A stretch of 64,000 bases of DNA from Prochilodus magdalenae (Eukaryota > Chordata > Actinopteri > Characiformes > Prochilodontidae): positions 124,001 to 188,000 of the forward strand of contig JAMWET010003135.1 of NCBI GenBank assembly GCA_024036415.1. Direction: 5' to 3'. Made by a program: the position numbers and the translations under genes. Positions 50,901 to 59,331 of the stretch are shown in pieces. Under the pieces are notes generated by a model. The model saw only the letters and a list, made by a program, of their open reading frames with translations. It was not told the origin of the DNA and ran no database searches. Numbering within the stretch: position 1 is the stretch's first letter; each line of letters opens with the position of its first letter.

Positions 50901-52248
50901 TCACGGCGGAGAGAGAAGTCAAAAACCCACGACAATGTGGCAGAGAAATATCAGAGTGGCTTTTTTTCCTGCCTTCCACTCGTCACCCAAGCCAGAGATG
51001 GGCCAGCTCCAAATCCTCGTGCCCTATCAGACAAATTAAAGTAAATCAAGCATGAAATGAAGCAGGAGAGCCTGGAGATAAGGTCCTTTAAGTCCTTCAC
51101 AGATTAGACCACTGAGAGAGAGAGACAGAGAGAGGGAGAGAGAGAGAGAGGGACAGAGAGAGAGCGTAGGAGAGAGAGAGTGTAAAGGGAAAAGATGGAA
51201 GGTGGAATTGTAGGCCAGAGGGCTGGAGAGGGAAAGTGTATAGGCATAAGAGAGGAAACGAGAGAAACAGAAAAAGAGAAGAAAAATGAAAGAGAGAAAA
51301 ATGAAAGAAAAACAAGATGACAGAAAGAGAGGAAACTAACAGATGGAAAGAGAAGGAGGTTAAAGAAAATGTGAGGGATGGAGGGAGGGAGAAAGTAAGA
51401 TTGGAAGAGGAAAGGAATAAAGAAGGAGAGAAAGAGAACAGGAGAAAGAAAAAGGAAGGAATGGAATGTTGAACCTTCAGATGAGCACAGTGTACTACCA
51501 GTAGAAACTGGACGTGACAGAGAACATGGAACAGTCACCAAGTAAGCCTTTTGGAGGTTCTAGATTCATCACAGACTGTCAGAATAAGCCATGTTCTAAG
51601 CAGGTTCTGGTTAGTTAATAGGAGTGGAGAACAGAAACAGCTGTTCTTTGTCGGGGGGATGGTGGTGAAGGTCAGGGTTGCAGTGGAGGTGGGGGTGGCA
51701 GTGATGGTGGGGGTGGCGGTGTAGCAATGGTCTTTGTGGGAGTGGTGGCGGCAGCTCTGGTGGTGGTGGCGGCGGCAAGGCAGTGGTGGCTGAGGGGGCA
51801 GTTCTGTTTCGGGGGATGGCGGTGGTGGTGAAGGTCAGGGTTGGATTGAAGGTCCACCACCCCCAGTGATGGTGGCAGTGACGGTTGTAGTAATGGTGGT
51901 TTCATTGATGGTGGTGGCAGTAGTGGTTGTGGGGTTGGGGGTAGTGGATGTGGTGGCAGTGATGGTTGTGGGGGTGGGGTGGTGGATGTGGTGGCAGTGA
52001 TGGTTGTGGGGGTGGGGTGGTGGATGTGGTGGCAGTGGTGGTTGTGGGGGTGGGGGTGGCAGTGATAGTTGTGTGGGCTGTATAAATTAGAACTAATCCA
52101 AAGACACTCGTACTTGAACTCTGACCTCCGCCTGGTGCGGTCTAATCTGCAGCTGAAGGAGAGTGAGCGAGAGAGAGATGAAAAGATTTAAGAAAAGAAA
52201 CTGAAACTGATCTGCTGCCTCTATCACTCCATCAGCAGACATCTCCCC

Positions 52249-52306
<58 letters not shown>

Positions 52307-55300
52307 GGAGAAAAGAAAAGAGAGAGGGGGAAAGAAAAAAGAAAAGGCAGAGAAATGGAGAAAAGAGAGAAAGGGGAGAATAAGAGAGAGTAAAGCAAAG
52401 AGAGAAGAGGGAGGAAAAATAAGGAGATGTGAGAAAAAGAAGAGAGAGAGTGAAGACAGGGTGTTGTAGAGTAGAACAGAGGGAGTAAGGAGATGGAAAG
52501 CGGAGAGAGAAAAGATGAAGAGAAAAACTAGGAGAGAAAGAAAAACAGTTGTAAGGGAAGGATGAGAGAAAAAAGAAAAGAAAGAAGGAGAGAGAAAAAC
52601 CAAAGGAAAGAGCTGAGAAAGAGAATAAATGGGAAAGAATAAGAGAGGGAGAGAGATAAATAAAGGACAGGGAGAGAGAAAAACTGCAGGACCGAGAGGA
52701 AAGAAAAGAGAGACAGACAGGATGTGGGGGCTATAGAGAGAAAGATATAAGGAAGAGCGAGGGGGAGAGAAAGAGTGTGAAAGAGAGACTGATTGAGAGA
52801 GCGAGAGAGAGAGAGGCTTAATGCACGTTATCTGAGGCTTGTCAAAGCGTAGAGAGCTAAATCCTAATCAAAGAGACAAGCAGGTCATCCAGGATAGAGG
52901 GAAATCTCTCACTCCCTGATCCGCTAATTGACTGCAGGAGTTAGAGGAGCCTGAGAGGAGAGAGGAGCTAGAAGAGCTAGGGGAATGAGAGAAGCTAGAA
53001 AAGTGACAACCTAGGGGAACTAGAGAAGTGAGAGGAGTAGGAGGAGCGAGTAGAGAGAGTGGGATAGATGGGGATGGAGTCACAAGAGAAGTAGGAGGAG
53101 TGAGTGGAGTGGGAGGATCTAGAGGAGCTAGAGCAATGAGAGCAGCTAAAAGAGATGGAGTAGTGAGAGGAGCTGCAGGAACAAGGGAAGTTAGAGGAGC
53201 ACTGTAGGAGTGAGAGGAGCGAGAACAGTTAGTGGAGCTACAGGATGAGTTCTAGGCACTGTAGGAGTGAGAGGAGTGAGAACAGTTAGTGAAGCTATAG
53301 GATAAGTTCGAGGCACTGTAGGAGTGAGAGGAGTTAGTGAAGCTACAGGATGAGTTCGAGGCACTGTAGGAGTGAGAGGAGCGAGTGGAGCTACAGGATG
53401 AGTTTGAGGCACTGTAGGAGTGAGAACAGTTAGTGAAGCTATAGGATAAGTTCGAGGCACTGTAGGAGTGAGAGGAGTTAGTGAAGCTACAGGATGAGTT
53501 CGAGGCACTGTAGGAGTGAGAGGAGCGAGAGGAGTTAGTGGAGCTACAGGATGAGTTCGAGGCACTGTAGGAGTGAGAGGAGTTAGTGGAGCTACAGGAT
53601 GAGTTCGAGGCACTGTAGGAGTGAGAGGAGTTAGTGGAGCTACAGGATGAGTTCGAGGCACTGTAGGAGTGAGAGGAGTTAGTGGAGCTACAGGATGAGT
53701 TCGAGGCACTGTAGGAGTAGGAGAGGCGAGAACAGTTAGTGGAGCTACAGGATGACTTCTAGGCACTGTAGGAGTGAGAGGAGTTAGTGAAGCTACAGGA
53801 TAAGTTCGAGGCACTGTAGGAGTGAGAGGAGCAAGAGGAGTTAGTAGAGCTAAGGGATGAATTTGAGGCACTATAGGAGTGAGAGGAGTTAGTGGAGCTA
53901 CAGGTTGAATTCGAGGCACTATAGGAGTTAGAGGAGCGAGAGGAGTTAGTGGAGCTACAGGATGAGTTCTAGGCACTATAGGAGTTAGAGGAGAAGAGGA
54001 GTTAGTAGAGCTAAGGGATGAATTTGAGGCACTATAGGAGTGAGAGGAGTTAGTGGAGCTACAGGTTTAACTCGAGGCACTACGTCTGTGTGCATGTAGT
54101 CCTGTGTGGTGTAGCCGTCTGCCAATGGTGCTTCACTAACAGGATGACCCATGGAGAGGCCCGTCCCTAATTACATCACATGTGGAGCTGAGCGTGAATC
54201 TTGAGTCATTAGCATGTCTCACAATGTCAAACCTCCCCACCCAGGCTCATTCCTCTAGGTTGATTCCTTCTGGGTGCAGCTATTCGTTTGGACAATGAGT
54301 GTTTATGTTTATTAAAGTGCCCATATCATAAAACCAAAGCATCTGTCAAAACATATATATATATATATAGACATATTTTACTGTTCCAAAGTGTACACTT
54401 CACTCCTAAATGACTAAGCACAAATGGCCTCTTTTGAATGTAGTGCTTTTGTGATGTCACAAATCAGGCTTAAAGGCATAGTAGCAAAAACACTGAAAGA
54501 GAGGCTGAAATTAATGCGACATTAAACCGCTATAGACCTGCAAGCAAACCTCATAGGATAAAATGAAATACAAGGAAAGTATGGAACATGGGCCCTTTAA
54601 TTCATTCATTCATCTTCTACGCTGCTTATCCTTCTGGGTCATGGGGGCCGCTGCCGTCTATCCTAGCACTCATTGGGCAGAAGGCAGGAAACACCCTGGA
54701 CACGCCATCAGACACTCAGACGTACACACTTCCACCTAGTGGGGCAATGTATTATCTCCAGTTCAGCTCACTACGTGTCTTAGGTAGGAGGAAACCCACA
54801 CAGACACGAGGAGAACATGCACACTCCGGACCCCCCAGCCAGGAATCAAAGCCAGTCCCTTCTTGCTATAAGCGACAGCGCTACTAACCACTACACCAGG
54901 ATGCCACCACGGGCCCTTCAATTCAATAATAACTTTCTGTGAGGGAGCTGTTAGAGCTGGACGTCTGGTTCCATTCACCACCACTGTGAGCAGTCCTGAC
55001 TCTGAATGAACCTGTGTTTACATCATACCCATTTAATGAAGCAGACATGTGACTAATGGACAGAGGGCCGTTTAAACGCTGGGTCTAGCTGAGAGGACTG
55101 AGCTGCTGATGAAGCAAAAGGGAATAGAAATGCCCTGCAGACCTGCGTGCGTGTATCTGCTGTAACTCCACTCTGAGACCCCGCTGTGTGTGTGTGTTTT
55201 TTGCAGGCGAGCTGGAGGTGGTCACTGATGGAGGGGAGAAAAATGTTCGTTCTCGTCAGCCGCTTCCCCTGGGCACCACGTGGGGGCCTTTCCCAGGGAA

Positions 55301-56980
55301 AATAGAAACAGCCGCAGGAGGAAACGATGCTGTAAGACTTCTTTCTCTGTCTAGTCGACTTCCTGCAAAGCCCAAGGGGTAAATAACGGGTCATAGGAAT
55401 ACAGCACATCAGAAGTTTGGGGACACCTAGCTAGTTCCCTGTGCAAAACAGCAGATACAAGAGCTGCTTTTGGGAATAACGCATTTCAGCACTTTCCGAT
55501 ATTAAAAGCTGCCATAGAACATATTAAGTCAGCATTTAAACTGTTCTCTGATGTTCTACATAGGAGGTATGTGACTTTGTTCCCCTAGATGTGGTTCTAC
55601 ACTGTAACCATTTCCACCCTATGATCTGGTGCTAGAATGAAACGAGCTGTTTTCCCTTATTTGGTGAGCTCATCAATAATTAGCTCTGCTCTGATTGGCT
55701 GGTTTACAGCGAGACCCCACCCACAATGATCACACCGAAGTAACATGTGGAAACAGACTAAATAAAATGAGTCTTTGTGTAAATAAGCTCCGCCCTTATA
55801 CTGTTTAGCAAGCTATGCTAGTTACTTGGCGCTAACGCTAGTAGCTAACGTTACCTGTACTAGCTACTGGCTTTCCATCTGGACACCAACACACAGTAGA
55901 TTAAAGTTCCTCACTATGAATCTCTCAGGTTAAGATGGTCTGCTTCACCCAGCAAACAAGGAATACAATCACACATCATGGCTGCTAGTTACAGGCTTCT
56001 GTTGGGGTTGTGATACTAATAAAGGTGGAGCTGCTCCTCTCTTCAGTCTCTTCAGGGACAAACACTGAGCGGAGCTGCTCCATATTATCCAAGGGTTTGG
56101 GAAACTGTCCGCAGTGAAATGTGCAGAGTGCGAGATTAAAGTTGATCCAGGATCCTGTTAAAGATGTGGGAGTTCCTGTCCTCCGGCTTTTTTAGGAATT
56201 TTCTGTTCCACCTTAAATGGTGCTGCAGTTACATCTAGCTGCAGTATTTAAGGCGGAGCGGAACATTGAATTAAGAAGTTAGTTGTACAGGAAGCAGCTT
56301 CAACCTGGTTTAAAGATGAACATTAACCATGTACCGCTGACAGTTGGGTTCCTTGGGAAGGGAATGAAAAGTGCAGACATTCCCTTCCCAGCCTGGAACG
56401 CTGGCGGTTTGGGAGCCAGAGGCGTGGCTAAAATTCATGCCCTTTGGCTCCGCCCCTGTTAAAATCCATGCTCACAGGCATTTTTAACATATATGTAAAA
56501 TTACAAAAGTTGTGTATATAAACAAGCCCAAACTGTTTAGTGGGACATCAGTTGGGTCCCACCAATCGTGTTGACACTGACAGAGCTCATTTACATATAT
56601 CAGTCTTAAAGGGACAGTAACAATAACAGTCTCTAATCCCTTCAACTCCCCTAGCATCCAACTAGTTTTTGGCCCTCTAGATCCACTAGCTCCTACAACT
56701 CCTCTCAGGACTCCATCTCCTCTAGCTCCATGTATTCCTCCTAACTCCTCTCGCTCCTCCTACTTCTCTCATTACTTTAGTTCCTCTTGTTCTGGTTAGT
56801 TTAATTCTAGTGAGGTTCTGACTGTTCACTGTTTTGGTACCCAAGAAGTGTATAGTAGCAGTAAGAAGAAAACTAGAGGCTATGGGCCCTTTAATGTTTA
56901 AAGAGTTTATGTCTGTGTGGCATTTGTTCCTCTGAGAGATTTGTATGAAGGCAACTGAAGAAAACGAGAGTGTGAGCACA

Positions 56981-57011
<31 letters not shown>

Positions 57012-57316
57012 ACAGGTAGAGCAGAATGGGAGTATAAAAGTGAGCACAATGTATGTTTCAGTGTCCAGTTTGGAAGTTTAAGGTTTGAGGGGAACAGAGT
57101 GCGCTGTTTTTCATCGCATGTCTCAGAGAAAGAGAGGAAGAGAAAGAGAGAGAGAGAGAGTGTGCGAGAAAGAGAGAGAGAGTGTGTCATGGGTAATCTG
57201 TGCCCGTGGCAGGTTTCTCTCTGAAGCGCTGTGGTATCGCTGGGCTATTGTTGTTGCTCCTGTCAGAGTGGGGAGAGGCCGATGGAGGCCTGGGCAGGCC
57301 TGATAAGAGAAAGAGG

Positions 57317-57354
<38 letters not shown>

Positions 57355-59287
57355 ATGACAAGCTCCACTGTCTCTACAGTGTTCTCACAGTCAGTTCCTC
57401 ACATTCTCCATCAGGAAGATGGAAGGAGTGGATAGTGCAGGAGGTGTGATGTGGTGCTGTATGTACTGTAAAGCTGAAAAACAAACACAAACCAATAAGG
57501 CCAAAAACATATTTACACAACCACAGTTCAGACCCACTTCTCTTAGACAGGTGAGAAATCTCTAGAGCACCTCCTCCAGCTTCGTTCAAGCTCCTCGCAA
57601 CTGCTGCGCCTTTGGTGTATTATGGGCTGTAATTTACCACGACTATAAATAACCAATAATTAGGGCATTTTACAGGGACATACAGTGAAACTGGTAGCCG
57701 TTTCATCGCCACCCTGGAGATAAACGTAGTAACCCCGTAGACCTCCTTAAAGGCATGTGTGAGGCTGGGGCTACTGCTAAACGTAGCGTCCAGCACAGCA
57801 GGCCAGTAGATATGGACCATGGAGGCTGCTGGGTTCAGAGCATCTAATGCTAATAGCCCAACAATTACCCCTGCCTTTTCTCACTGTGTGGAGGGAAGAT
57901 ACATGTCTTATTCCTCCTCTTTATCTCTCTCTCTCCCCTCAGCACTTATCCCCTCTTTCATCTCTCATTAGCTGCATGTTGCTAACCCCGCTCCTTCACC
58001 CTCTCTGGCCCAAATCTACATTTTTGCTGCATTCTGTCGTCTTCCGGCTGGCTGACCGGGGCTAATGTGACAGGGCTTTGTCTTCCAGTCTGGCAGAGAA
58101 GAAAGAGAGGGATGAGAGGAGAGAAGGATGAGGAGAGGCAGAGGTGGAGAGAGGGAAAGAGAGAGAGTTATCAGGCCCAAACAGCACGGGCACTGCCAAC
58201 CTGTCTGGGCATCCATCACCAGCCTGGCACAGAAGAAAAAGAGAAGGAGGGAGAGGAAGAAACAGAGAGAGAGAGAAAGATGAGGGAGAAGCCGAGATGG
58301 GAGCAAAGGAGACGAAAGGAGAAAGTAAGAGCAGAGGAGAGAAATATAGAAGAGGACAGGGCAGAAAGTCAATAAGGAAGAGGACAAAATCAGAAAACAG
58401 GACAACATGAGAGGACAAGGAAGAAATGATAGAAGGAGAGCAAGGGAAAAGATTAGAAGAAAGGATGGAGAGAAGGAATAGAGAATAGAGACAAAGGGGA
58501 AAAGGATGAGAGAAGATGATAAGGAGGAGGAGAGACAATAGAGAAGTGAAAGAAAAGAGAAAAGAGGGAAAAGGGAGGAGATAATGAGATACACAAGAGG
58601 AATAAGAGAAGAAAAGAGACGAGAGAAGGAAAAAGGAAGACATAATAGGAGGGAAGGAAGGAGAAAGTGAAGAGATAATGAACAATGAGAGAAGGAAAGG
58701 AGAAGATATAGAGTAGAGAGGGGAAAAAAGAGAAAGAAAGAAAAAAAAGAGAAAAGGAAGGGGAATAGAAGCAGTACCAGAAAACATGAAGAGAGAAAGA
58801 AAAAGAGAAAAAGAGGAGCTGAGGAAGGTTAGCCTGTGTAGCTGTACTTCACTGCAGAGCCCCTCTTTCTCAGCTGGCTCCTCAGCATTAGCACAGTTCC
58901 TCATACATGAGCGAGCTAACCAGCGGCAGCAGCATCAGCCACTCAGCTACCTCCGCTACAGGACCTGTGGAACCCGGGCAGATGAATAACATCATCAGAA
59001 AGAGCCTTCAGCTTCTCCAGGTTCAGCCTCGTTCCCTCTTCCTGTCCTTTCAGAAACACACTCCAATTCTTTACATTCCTTTGCTGCCAGTCCCAGGAAG
59101 CGGAATGATGTAGGTGATATGGGGGTACAATGTGTCTAAAGATCAGCGCTCAGAGCTCGGCTTCTCCTCTCTCCCAGCCCAGAGGATGAGATCTGATCAG
59201 CTGCAGCTTTCAGAGAGGACCCCAACAATGAGCTCATTCAGAGGAAGGATAGAACCCGAGAGCAGCCTGTTCATACACCTTACACGT

Positions 59288-59331
<44 letters not shown>

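Noticed and set aside
53191..53976. 261-codon Pro/Thr-rich open frame on the minus strand
   Set aside because: Product of the 48-bp minisatellite, whose length is a multiple of three. No gene context.
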